Assembly: GCF_002729955.1 (NCBI RefSeq)
Contig: NZ_PBYA01000051.1
Coordinates: 1-64,000, forward strand
Reading direction: 5' to 3'
Length of the DNA stretch: 64,000 bases
Source: Salinisphaera sp.
Lineage (GTDB): Bacteria > Pseudomonadota > Gammaproteobacteria > Nevskiales > Salinisphaeraceae
Below the pieces are notes generated by a model. That model was not told the origin of the DNA, ran no database searches, and saw nothing but the letters and a program-made list of their open reading frames with translations. Position numbers and translations under genes: made by a program. Of this stretch, positions 25,378 to 34,323 are shown piece after piece. The stretch's first letter is position 1, and each line of letters starts with the position of its first letter.

Positions 25378-26700
25378 ATGAGCGCATCCGAGACACAGTG
25401 GCAGCGCCCCGGCCCGCGTTCAGCCCAGCTGTTCGAACGTGCCTCGCGGGTAACGCCCGGCGGCGTGAACTCGCCGGTGCGTGCGTTCGCCGGCGTCGGC
25501 GGCACCCCCGCCTTCATCGAACGCGCCCGGGGCGCCTATATTTACGACGTCGACGGCAATGAATACGTCGACTACGTCGGCTCGTTCGGGCCGATGATCC
25601 TCGGCCATGCGCATCCCGATGTGGTCGATGCCGTTCAGAAGCAGGCGGCCAAGGGGCTGTCCTTCGGTGCGCCCACCGGCCTGGAAACCGAACTCGCGGA
25701 ACTGGTGTGTTCCATGGTCGACTCGATCGAGTCGGTACGCATGGTCAACTCCGGTACCGAGGCTGCGATGACGGCGCTGCGCCTGGCGCGCGGCTATACC
25801 GGTCGCAAGAAGATCCTCAAGTTCAAGGGCAACTACCACGGCCATGTCGATGCGCTGCTGGTGGATGCCGGCTCGGGCGCGCTCACCCTCGGCATCCCCG
25901 GCTCGCCGGGCGTGCCCCAGGCCGTGGTCGAGGACACGCTTTCGGCCACTTATAACGATCTGGATTCGGTCGTGCAGGCGTTCGATGCCCACGGCGACGA
26001 TATCGCCTGCGTGATGGTCGAGCCGGTGGCCGGCAACATGAACTGCGTGCCCCCGGCCGAAGGTTTTCTCGAAGGTCTGCGCGAACTGTGCGACCGCTAC
26101 GGCGCCCTGCTGATCTTCGACGAGGTGATGACGGGCTTTCGCGTGCACCCGGGCTGTGCCCAGGCGCATTTCGGCGTCACCCCGGACGTGACCGCGCTGG
26201 GCAAGATCGTGGGCGGTGGCATGCCCGTGGGCGCGGTCGGCGGCCCGGCCAAGGTCATGGAAACCCTGGCACCGACCGGCCCGGTCTATCAGGCGGGCAC
26301 GCTGAGCGGGCATCCGCTGGGTATGGCCGCTGGGATCGCCACGCTCTCGCGCATCAAGAACGGCGAGGTACACGAAGCTATCGCGCCGCAGCTCGACAAG
26401 CTGCTCGCCGGTCTGGACGAACGCGCCGCCAAACACGGCGTCCCGTTCATGACCCAGCGCGTGGGCGCCATGTTCGGCATGTTCTTCACCGACGCCAAGC
26501 AGGTCAGCCGCTTCGATGACGTGGCCGCCTGCAATACCGATGCCTTCTCGCGTTTCTTCCACGAGATGCTCGATCACGGCGTGTATCTGGCACCGTCGGC
26601 GTTCGAGGCGGCCTTCATTTCGCATGCCCACGACAACGTGGCGATCGCGCGCACGCTCGATGCCGCCGATGCGGCATTCGCCGCGCTCGCGCGCGACTAG
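25378..26700 (+). CDS. hemL: Glutamate-1-semialdehyde 2,1-aminomutase
   Basis: A 440-residue PLP enzyme that converts glutamate-1-semialdehyde to 5-aminolevulinate in the C5 heme pathway. The PLP Lys is K276 in [32 protein letters not shown] and [10 protein letters not shown] are class III aminotransferase motifs. GCAGGAG lies before the ATG. Probably co-transcribed with thiDE. About 14 residues longer than the E. coli enzyme. Confidence 0.96.
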   Translation: MSASETQWQRPGPRSAQLFERASRVTPGGVNSPVRAFAGVGGTPAFIERARGAYIYDVDGNEYVDYVGSFGPMILGHAHPDVVDAVQKQAAKGLSFGAPTGLETELAELVCSMVDSIESVRMVNSGTEAAMTALRLARGYTGRKKILKFKGNYHGHVDALLVDAGSGALTLGIPGSPGVPQAVVEDTLSATYNDLDSVVQAFDAHGDDIACVMVEPVAGNMNCVPPAEGFLEGLRELCDRYGALLIFDEVMTGFRVHPGCAQAHFGVTPDVTALGKIVGGGMPVGAVGGPAKVMETLAPTGPVYQAGTLSGHPLGMAAGIATLSRIKNGEVHEAIAPQLDKLLAGLDERAAKHGVPFMTQRVGAMFGMFFTDAKQVSRFDDVAACNTDAFSRFFHEMLDHGVYLAPSAFEAAFISHAHDNVAIARTLDAADAAFAALARD

Positions 26701-26856
26701 GGCGCAGGCTTTCGATGCGTCGCATCCCGCGCGCTTCGTTGACGCCGCCATGCCCGCCGGCACGGTCCGTGGACGCAGGGGCCGCCCGCGGGTCATGGCA
26801 TCGTCACGCGGCGCATGTGACGCTCGGCATACGCGCTACCGCCGGGCGCTAGCACA

Positions 26857-28902
26857 ATGGGGCACGAGCTGTTCGCCGCCCTGCTGGGCTGGGTCGAAGC
26901 CCACCCGCTGGCCGCACTCGCGCTGGTCTTTGCCGTCGCCCTGGGCGAGTCGCTGTTCCTGTTCGGGCTGCTGGTGCCCGGCGCCCTGTTCATGTTCGCC
27001 TTCGGCGCGCTGATCGGGGCCAATCTGCTGCCACTCGGCGCCACGTTCGTGGTGGCCATCATCGGCACGCTGGTCGGCGACGGCGCGAGCTTCGCCCTGG
27101 GTCGACGCTATCGCGGGCGGGTGTCGTCGCTGCCCGGTTTTGCGCGTGCGCCGGCGCTGGTCGCCCGCGGCGAACGTTTTCTGGCCGACCACGGCGGCAA
27201 GGCCATCATCATGGGCCGGCTGATCGGCGCCCTGCGTCCGGTGGTACCGACCGTAGCCGGCGCGGCCGGCCTGTCCACCACCCGTTTCGTGATCATGGAC
27301 CTGATCGCAACCGCGATCTGGGCGCCCTGCTATATCCTGCCCGGCGTGGTGTTCGGCGCATCGCTGGATCTGGCGGCCCAGGTGGCCACCCGTCTGGCGA
27401 TTCTGCTGGTTGCGGTCGTCGCCATCGTCTGGATCACCACGATCTGCGTACGCTTCGTACTGGTCGCAGGCCGCGTCGCCCTGCGTCGCTATGCCGGCCG
27501 GCTGCTGGCCTGGAGCCGTCGTCATCGCCGCCGCGGGCGTCTGGGCAATGTCCTGGCCGACCCGCGCCAGCCCGAGATCCCGGCCCTGGCGATCGGCGCC
27601 GGCGTATTGATGCTGGCCACGGCCCTGGCCTATCTGCTGATGTGGGGCTGGCAACGCCCGGTCTACCCCGGCAAGTTCGATGCGCTGGCTTTCTATATCG
27701 TACAAAGCCTGCAGACGCCGATATCGGATCAGATCGCCTTCGCCATCGCCCAGATGGGGTCGCCGCTGATCTATCTTCCGTTCGCGGCGGTACTGGCCGC
27801 GGTGCTTGCCCTACTGGGCAACGGGCGCGCCGCTGCGCACTGGATCGTGGCTCTGGGTTTTTCTGCGCTGGTCACGCTGGGGCTGCGCTGGTGGCTGGCC
27901 ATTCCTGCCCCCAGCGACTATTTCCACGGCGATGCCACCGACCCGCTTTTTCTGGCCGGCGGCGGTCAGGACCTCATGCTCTGTGCCACCGTCTACGGCA
28001 TGGCGGGGCTGATGATCGCAGCCGGCCAGCCGCTGACCGCGCGGCCCTACTATCACTCGCTGACCGTGGCCGGCGTGGTACTGCTGGCGCTGGCCCGTCT
28101 CTATCTGGGCCTGGACTGGGCCAGCGATCTGCTCATCGGCCTGGCGATCGCCTTCGTCTGGCTGAACATGCTGGTGCTCAGCTATCGCCGCCAGCGCCCG
28201 GCACGCGTGAACGGTGCACCGGTACTCACGGTACTGGCCGGCTTTGCCATGATCGCGGTGGTCGCCGGCATCCTGCCGGATACCACTTATCGGGCCTGGG
28301 CCAAGGCCGAGGCCCAACGCACGCCCGATCTCGTCGAGCGCTGGGATATCGACGGCTATCACCAGCTCGAGGCCCGTATCAAGGACATCGCCGGGCGCGA
28401 CAGCGCGCCGCTGAATGTACAGGTGGCCGCCCACGCGCCGGAGCTGCGCCGCCTGCTCGGCCAGGCCGGCTGGCAGCCCGCGCCAGCGCTGGGCATGAGC
28501 CAGCCGTTGCACTGGCTGGTCAGCGATAGCGATATCCACCAGCTCGCGGTGCTGCCGCGTATCCACGACGGCCGCCAGCCCACGTTGACGCTCGTGCACG
28601 AGCAGGCCGGGGCCGAACAGAGCCGCCGGGTGCTGCGGCTGTGGCCGACCGGGCGCGAGCGCGACTCGGACCGCCGCCCCCTGTGGGTGGGCATGACCGA
28701 TATCCAGCAGGTCGTGCATCGCTTCCATCTGCTGGCCACGGCGGCCGACCAGCATCGCTATGCCGCGGCCCAGGCCGCGCTGGCGGCCGATCTCGATGCA
28801 GCCGGGGTGCAGGCACGCGTTGTCGAAACCGGTGAAGGCACTATCGTGCTCATCGACACGCCCCGAGGCGCGGGCGATGCTAAAGTAACGCCCGATCCGT
28901 AA
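26857..28902 (+). CDS. DedA - PAP2-like - LssY C-terminal fusion membrane protein
   Basis: A 681-residue inner-membrane fusion. Residues 1-200 are a DedA/SNARE-associated domain, with E31 and GRLIGALRPVVPTVAG (120-135), the lipid-transporter signature. Residues about 240-440 resemble PAP2 phosphatase by their membrane segments and an ARLYLGLDWASD motif (412-424). The usual His of that motif is Asp (D420) and no PSGH motif is visible, so phosphatase activity looks lost. Residues about 455-665 form a soluble LssY-type domain with a WVG…DIQ core. Likely a lipid flippase or envelope stress protein. The 156 bases upstream hold no recognisable element. Confidence 0.82.
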   Translation: MGHELFAALLGWVEAHPLAALALVFAVALGESLFLFGLLVPGALFMFAFGALIGANLLPLGATFVVAIIGTLVGDGASFALGRRYRGRVSSLPGFARAPALVARGERFLADHGGKAIIMGRLIGALRPVVPTVAGAAGLSTTRFVIMDLIATAIWAPCYILPGVVFGASLDLAAQVATRLAILLVAVVAIVWITTICVRFVLVAGRVALRRYAGRLLAWSRRHRRRGRLGNVLADPRQPEIPALAIGAGVLMLATALAYLLMWGWQRPVYPGKFDALAFYIVQSLQTPISDQIAFAIAQMGSPLIYLPFAAVLAAVLALLGNGRAAAHWIVALGFSALVTLGLRWWLAIPAPSDYFHGDATDPLFLAGGGQDLMLCATVYGMAGLMIAAGQPLTARPYYHSLTVAGVVLLALARLYLGLDWASDLLIGLAIAFVWLNMLVLSYRRQRPARVNGAPVLTVLAGFAMIAVVAGILPDTTYRAWAKAEAQRTPDLVERWDIDGYHQLEARIKDIAGRDSAPLNVQVAAHAPELRRLLGQAGWQPAPALGMSQPLHWLVSDSDIHQLAVLPRIHDGRQPTLTLVHEQAGAEQSRRVLRLWPTGRERDSDRRPLWVGMTDIQQVVHRFHLLATAADQHRYAAAQAALAADLDAAGVQARVVETGEGTIVLIDTPRGAGDAKVTPDP

Positions 28903-28979
28903 CGTCTGCCCTTCGCTGTTCGCAGCGATCGCGCGGTGCGTTTTCGTCCACGTTCAACAGCCCAAGCAGCGCATTCTCC

Positions 28980-29945
28980 ATGGCCCAAGATCCCAAGGCG
29001 CGCAAGTCCTCGAAACTCAAGCAGCCGGGCTTTTTCACCCGGATGCGAGCCAGCCTCAACAAGGGCGACTCGTGGCTGACCTACGACCTGCGCAACCTGT
29101 TGCCCGGCGAAACCGTCGACCAGGATGCCCTCGACGAACTCGAAACCCAGCTGCTGCTCGCCGATGTCGGCGTCGAAGCTACCGGCCAGGTCATGCACCG
29201 GCTGCAGGTCATGTTCGACGGCGGGCGCCTGCGTACCGGCAAGGATCTGGGCAAGGCGCTGCGCGAACATCTGGGCGCGATCCTCACGCCCTGTGAAGAG
29301 CCGCTGTCCATTCCCGAACACACGCGCCCGTTCGTGATCCTCATGGTGGGCGTGAACGGCGTGGGCAAGACCACCACCATCGGCAAGCTGGCGAAGAAAT
29401 TCCAGGACGCCGGCCAGTCGGTCATGCTCGCCGCCGGCGACACCTTTCGTGCGGCCGCGGTCGAACAGCTGCAGGGCTGGGGCGAGCGCAACCACGTGCC
29501 CGTGGTGGCCCAGGGCAGCGGCTCGGATTCGGCTTCGGTGGTATTCGACGCGTTCTCGCGCGCCAAGGCGCGGGGCATCGACGTATTGATCGCGGATACG
29601 GCCGGACGCCTGCATACGCAGGGCCATCTCATGGATGAGCTCAAGAAGATCAAGCGCGTGCTCGGCAAGCAGGACGAATTCGCTCCGCACGAAGTCATGC
29701 TGGTGGTGGATGCCACCACCGGCGGCAACGCCCTGCAGCAGGCCGTGGCCTTCCACGAAGCGGTGGGGCTGACCGGCATTACCATCACCAAACTCGACGG
29801 CACCGCCTCCGGCGGCATCGTGTTCGCGATCGCCAAGCGGCTGGGCCTGCCGTTGCGTTTCATCGGCATCGGCGAGAAAGTCGAGGATCTGGGCGTGTTC
29901 GAGTCCGAACACTTCATGGACGCCCTGTTCGATCGCAGCAAGTAG
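28980..29945 (+). CDS. ftsY: Signal recognition particle receptor FtsY
   Basis: A 321-residue SRP GTPase. The N domain is followed by [15 protein letters not shown] (G1), DTFRAAA, DTAGR (G3) and [10 protein letters not shown] (G4). It docks ribosome-SRP complexes to the membrane translocon. The long acidic A domain of E. coli FtsY is missing; only about 30 basic residues precede the N domain. First of a compact ftsY-ftsE-ftsX-rpoH set; rsmD, its usual upstream neighbour, is not here. Confidence 0.96.
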   Translation: MAQDPKARKSSKLKQPGFFTRMRASLNKGDSWLTYDLRNLLPGETVDQDALDELETQLLLADVGVEATGQVMHRLQVMFDGGRLRTGKDLGKALREHLGAILTPCEEPLSIPEHTRPFVILMVGVNGVGKTTTIGKLAKKFQDAGQSVMLAAGDTFRAAAVEQLQGWGERNHVPVVAQGSGSDSASVVFDAFSRAKARGIDVLIADTAGRLHTQGHLMDELKKIKRVLGKQDEFAPHEVMLVVDATTGGNALQQAVAFHEAVGLTGITITKLDGTASGGIVFAIAKRLGLPLRFIGIGEKVEDLGVFESEHFMDALFDRSK

Positions 29946-29964
29946 GACCGCCTACGTTTCGCCC

Positions 29965-30630
29965 ATGACCGATATCGTCGCCTTCAAGAACGTCGTCAAA
30001 CGCTACCCCGGTGGCAAGATTGCGCTCGACGGCATATCGCTGCATCTGGAGCGCGGCGAGATGGCGTTTCTGACCGGACACTCCGGCGCCGGCAAATCGA
30101 CGCTCATGAAGCTCATCGGCCTGATCGAGCGCCCGACCCGTGGCCAGGTGGTGATTAACGGCACCAATCTGGCTGCCGTCAAGCGTCGCCAGATCCCGCG
30201 CTATCGCCAGCGCCTGGGTCTGATCTTTCAGAACTACAACCTTTTGTTTGATCGCACCGTGTTCGACAACGTGGCGCTACCGCTGGTCATTCGCGGCCTG
30301 GGGCATGCCGATATCGCCCGCCGGGTACGCGCCGCGCTCGATACGGTTGGCCTGCTGTCACTGGAACGCAAGTTCCCGATCACCCTCTCCGGCGGTGAAC
30401 AGCAGCGTGTGGGCATTGCCCGGGCCGTGGTCGACCGCCCCTATCTGCTGCTCGCCGACGAGCCGACCGGCAACCTGGACCCGGCCCTGTCGGCCGATAT
30501 CATGCGCCTGTTCACGCGCCTGAACGAAGCCGGCACCAGCATCATGATCGCCACCCACGCCATCGATCTGGTCGAACGCATGGGCCATCGCCGCATTCGC
30601 CTGGATCACGGCCATCTGGAGAACGGTTAG
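29965..30630 (+). CDS. ftsE: Cell division ATP-binding protein FtsE
   Basis: A 221-residue ABC ATPase. Walker A is GHSGAGKST (39-47), the signature LSGGEQQRVGIARA and Walker B LLADEPTGNLD. With FtsX it activates septal peptidoglycan hydrolases during division. It starts 19 bases after ftsY and ends 4 bases before ftsX. Confidence 0.96.
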   Translation: MTDIVAFKNVVKRYPGGKIALDGISLHLERGEMAFLTGHSGAGKSTLMKLIGLIERPTRGQVVINGTNLAAVKRRQIPRYRQRLGLIFQNYNLLFDRTVFDNVALPLVIRGLGHADIARRVRAALDTVGLLSLERKFPITLSGGEQQRVGIARAVVDRPYLLLADEPTGNLDPALSADIMRLFTRLNEAGTSIMIATHAIDLVERMGHRRIRLDHGHLENG

Positions 30631-30634
30631 CGCC

Positions 30635-31630
30635 ATGGCACGCAGCAGCGACAACCCGAACCGCCAGGCGGCCCAGAGCAACCGTCGACGTACCCTGCCC
30701 AGCACCCTGGCCGCGCCGGCCCAGGGCTGGGCCAGCTCGCACGTGCGCTGCCTGGTCGAGAGCCTCGGCCGCCTGCACCGGCGCTGGTTGGCCAGCCTGC
30801 TGACCGCGACGGTCATCGGTATTGCCCTGGCCCTGCCGGCCGGGTTGTACGTGCTGATGAGCAATCTCGATACGCTGTCGCAGAGCTGGCATCGCGCGGT
30901 ACAGGCCTCGCTGTATCTGCAGGACGATCTATCGGTCACCGAAGGCCAGGCCCTGGCCGAGCGTCTGGGCGAGCGCGAGGAGGTCGATGCCAGCACCTAT
31001 ATTTCCGCGGCCGCGGGGCTGGAACAGTTTCGTGAATCCTCGGGCTTCGGCGCTGCAATCGACGCGCTCGAGGACAACCCCCTGCCGGCTGTGATCACCA
31101 TCAATCCACGCTCGGACATGTCGCGCGCCGAAATCGGGGCCCTGCTGGTATCGCTTGAAGACGAACCCGGCGTGGCCCGGGCCGAGCTCGACCAGGCCTG
31201 GCTCGAGCGCCTGTATGCCATTCTGTCGGTGATCGAGCGTTCGGCCTGGGTGATCGGCCTGCTGCTCTCGGCCGCGGTGCTGTTCATCGTCGGCAACACC
31301 ATCCGCCTGGACATCGAAAACCGGCGCGAGGAAATCGAGGTGATGAAGCTGCTCGGCGCCTCGGATGCTTTCATCCGTCGGCCGTTTCTCTATAGCGGCT
31401 TCTGGTACGGACTGATCGGCGCCGTGCTCGCGCTGGTGCTGCTGGGCATCTGTTTTCTTGCCCTGGCCGAGCCCCTGGGCGCGCTGACCCGATCCTACGA
31501 CGGCGCCCTGGCCATGCACGGGCTGGGCTTCGATGGCGTGTTGATGCTGCTTGGCATCGGCGTGGCGCTGGGCTGGCTGGGCTGCGTTCTCACCGTGAAC
31601 CGACGCCTGGCGGCCATCGAACCGCTCTAG
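30635..31630 (+). CDS. ftsX: Cell division permease-like protein FtsX
   Basis: A 331-residue membrane partner of FtsE. A cytoplasmic head of about 70 basic residues leads into TM1 (WLASLLTATVIGIALALPAGLY). A periplasmic loop follows, then three C-terminal TM segments that include SAAVLFIVGNTIRLDIENRREEIEVMKLLGAS, the FtsX motif. The head is longer than usual and rich in Arg, Gln and Asn. Confidence 0.94.
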   Translation: MARSSDNPNRQAAQSNRRRTLPSTLAAPAQGWASSHVRCLVESLGRLHRRWLASLLTATVIGIALALPAGLYVLMSNLDTLSQSWHRAVQASLYLQDDLSVTEGQALAERLGEREEVDASTYISAAAGLEQFRESSGFGAAIDALEDNPLPAVITINPRSDMSRAEIGALLVSLEDEPGVARAELDQAWLERLYAILSVIERSAWVIGLLLSAAVLFIVGNTIRLDIENRREEIEVMKLLGASDAFIRRPFLYSGFWYGLIGAVLALVLLGICFLALAEPLGALTRSYDGALAMHGLGFDGVLMLLGIGVALGWLGCVLTVNRRLAAIEPL

Positions 31631-31642
31631 GCGCCGATAGAG

Positions 31643-31670
31643 GGAACCTAACGTGCGCCCAGAGGTCTTA
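31643..31670 (+). promoter_or_regulatory. Sigma-E-type promoter of rpoH
   Basis: GGAACCT (31643-31649), exactly 16 bases, then TCTTA (31666-31670) matches the extracytoplasmic-stress sigma-E pattern GGAACTT-N16-TCTGA with few changes. Sigma-E control of rpoH is known in E. coli and Pseudomonas. The start would be near 31677, giving a leader of about 80 bases. Confidence 0.55.
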
Positions 31671-31711
31671 ACGTCATTCCTATGATTGCTGCATCAACAG
31701 CCGCCAATTTT

Positions 31712-31720
31712 TGCTAGACT
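31712..31720 (+). promoter_or_regulatory. Extended -10 promoter of rpoH
   Basis: TGC-TAGACT is an extended -10 element (TG at 31712-31713, hexamer 31715-31720) with only a poor -35 (CATCAA). Initiation near 31727-31731 would give a leader of about 30 bases made almost entirely of the hairpin at 31732-31755. Confidence 0.4.
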
Positions 31721-31731
31721 GTCTGTAATAG

Positions 31732-31755
31732 GCAAAAGTCCAAAGGAGGCTTTGC
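31732..31755 (+). promoter_or_regulatory. Hairpin masking the rpoH ribosome binding site (possible RNA thermometer)
   Basis: GCAAA (31732-31736) pairs with TTTGC (31751-31755), G31738 with C31750, and TCC (31739-31741) with GGA (31745-31747) across an AAA loop. One A and two G bulges interrupt the stem. The Shine-Dalgarno AAGGAGG (31743-31749) is thus inside an imperfect 9-base-pair hairpin that ends 2 bases before the ATG. Small bulged hairpins over the ribosome site are the design of RNA thermometers. This is my fold by eye and is unlike the E. coli rpoH element, which lies in the coding region. Confidence 0.5.
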
Positions 31756-31757
31756 AC

Positions 31758-32634
<877 letters not shown>

Positions 32635-32636
<2 letters not shown>

Positions 32637-32665
32637 TCGCCCGATACGGCCTGCGGGCCGCGACT
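32635..32665 (+). terminator. Hairpin after rpoH
   Basis: AGTCGC and GCGACT close a stem that contains an inner GGCC-TGCG-GGCC hairpin, starting at the rpoH stop codon and ending 16 bases before opgD. There is no T-tract; it may separate the two genes only partly. Confidence 0.35.
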
Positions 32666-32681
32666 GCGCCACTGGCCGCGC

Positions 32682-34295
32682 ATGACAATCGATCGCAGTA
32701 GAAGACGCCTGCTTGTGTCGGCAACGGCACTGGCAGGCGTTTCTTTTTTGCCCTCCTGGGCTCGGGCCGACATCGTTGCCCCACTGCCGGCCGACGGCGA
32801 AACCTTCGATTTCGAGACCCTGGTCGCGCATGCGCGCAGCCTTTCACAACAGCCCTATCAGGCGCCCGATGAGCGCTATGGTGAGCTGCTGAACGAAATC
32901 GGCTATGAGGCCTTCATGGGTATTCATGCCCGCAAGGAGGCCGCGCTCTGGGCCGACGCCGAGACCCCGGTCACGGTCGAGTTCTTTCATCTCGACCAGA
33001 ACGCCCGGAAGCCGGTGGCGATCCACGTGGTCGAGTCCGGACGCAGTCGGCGTATCGCATACGACGGCAATCTGTTTCGCTACGACGACCCGGCGCTTGC
33101 CGAACGCCTGCCGGCCGATCTGGGTTTTTCCGGCTTTCGCATGCTCGGCCGCGGCGAACCCGCCCGCGAATGGCTGGCCTTCAAGGGGGCGAGCTATTTT
33201 CGCAGCCCGGGCGCACTCGATCAGTACGGCCTGTCGGCCCGCGGCGTGGCCATCGATACCGGCTACGACAGCGACGAGGCGTTTCCGGACTTTAGCCAGT
33301 ACTGGCTGATCAAACCCGAACCGAACGCGTCGACCCTCACGATCTGTGCGCTGCTTGAAGGCGAACACATCACCGGCGCATATCGCATCGTGCTGAGCCG
33401 GCCTGACGACGTCATCCTCGATATCGAAACCCGGCTGTTCCAGCGCCGCGACGTACAGCGCCTGGGCATCGCGCCTTTGACCAGCATGTTCTGGTTTTCC
33501 GAAACCAATGCCCGCCGCGGCGTCGACTGGCGCCCGGAAATACACGACAGTGACGGCCTGGCCATGACCACCGGCAACGACGAGCGGCTCTGGCGCGCCC
33601 TGGTGAACCCGCCCCGTACCCAGTACAGCGCTTTTCAGGACAACAATCCCAAAGGCTTTGGCCTGCTCCAGCGCGATCGCGTGTTCGATCATTACCAGGA
33701 TCCGGACGTCGCCTTCGAAAATCGCCCCAGCCTCTGGGTCGAGCCGCTGCACGATTGGGGGCGCGGTCATGTCGGCCTGCTCGAATTGCCGACCGACGAA
33801 GAGGTCTACGACAACATCAACGTGTTCTGGGTGCCGGCCGGCAAGGCAGCCGCCGGCGATGCGTGGCAGTTCGACTATCGCCTGCACTGGGGCGCCGACC
33901 AGCCGAACCCGACTGCCCTGGCCCGGGTTATGTCCACGCGCACCGGCCGAGCGGGCGCGCCGGGCACCTATGAAGACCAGTCGGTGCTGGCGCGCAAGTT
34001 CGTCATCGATTTCGCCGGCGCCACGCTCGACGAGTTCAACGAGGACAATCCGCCCGAGCCCAGCGTGCAAGCCAGTCACGGCCAGATCGACAATCCCTAT
34101 GTCCAGCACGTGGAGCAAACCGGGCGCTGGCGGGTATTCTTCGACTGGAAAGGCGCGCTGCCGCCCAACGATACGCCGGTCGATCTTCAGGCCACGCTAC
34201 GCCGTGGCGATCGCCGGATCAGCGAAACCTGGCTGTATGCCTATTATCCCGAGGCCCTGCCGCGCCAGCTGCATGCCGAGGCTGCCACCGACTGA
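32682..34295 (+). CDS. opgD: Periplasmic glucan biosynthesis protein OpgD (Tat-exported)
   Basis: A 537-residue MdoG/OpgG-family protein involved in making osmoregulated periplasmic glucans. The N-terminus RSRRRLLVSATALAGVSF, then a cleavage-type ARA near residue 29, is a twin-arginine signal, which separates OpgD from Sec-exported OpgG. Family segments include DFETLVAHARSLSQQPY, LTSMFWFSETNARR and NPPRTQYSAFQDNNPKGFGLLQRDR. Start ATG 32682. No opgH or opgG is nearby. Confidence 0.9.
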   Translation: MTIDRSRRRLLVSATALAGVSFLPSWARADIVAPLPADGETFDFETLVAHARSLSQQPYQAPDERYGELLNEIGYEAFMGIHARKEAALWADAETPVTVEFFHLDQNARKPVAIHVVESGRSRRIAYDGNLFRYDDPALAERLPADLGFSGFRMLGRGEPAREWLAFKGASYFRSPGALDQYGLSARGVAIDTGYDSDEAFPDFSQYWLIKPEPNASTLTICALLEGEHITGAYRIVLSRPDDVILDIETRLFQRRDVQRLGIAPLTSMFWFSETNARRGVDWRPEIHDSDGLAMTTGNDERLWRALVNPPRTQYSAFQDNNPKGFGLLQRDRVFDHYQDPDVAFENRPSLWVEPLHDWGRGHVGLLELPTDEEVYDNINVFWVPAGKAAAGDAWQFDYRLHWGADQPNPTALARVMSTRTGRAGAPGTYEDQSVLARKFVIDFAGATLDEFNEDNPPEPSVQASHGQIDNPYVQHVEQTGRWRVFFDWKGALPPNDTPVDLQATLRRGDRRISETWLYAYYPEALPRQLHAEAATD

Positions 34296-34308
34296 GACAC
34301 GTCCCCTG

Positions 34309-34322
34309 CGGCCCGCGGGCCG
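34309..34322. terminator. GC palindrome between convergent opgD and MscK-like gene
   Basis: CGGCCCGCGGGCCG is a perfect 14-base palindrome in the 28-base gap between the two convergent stops. It could fold into a short hairpin acting both ways; there is no T-tract. Confidence 0.35.
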
Positions 34323-34323
34323 T

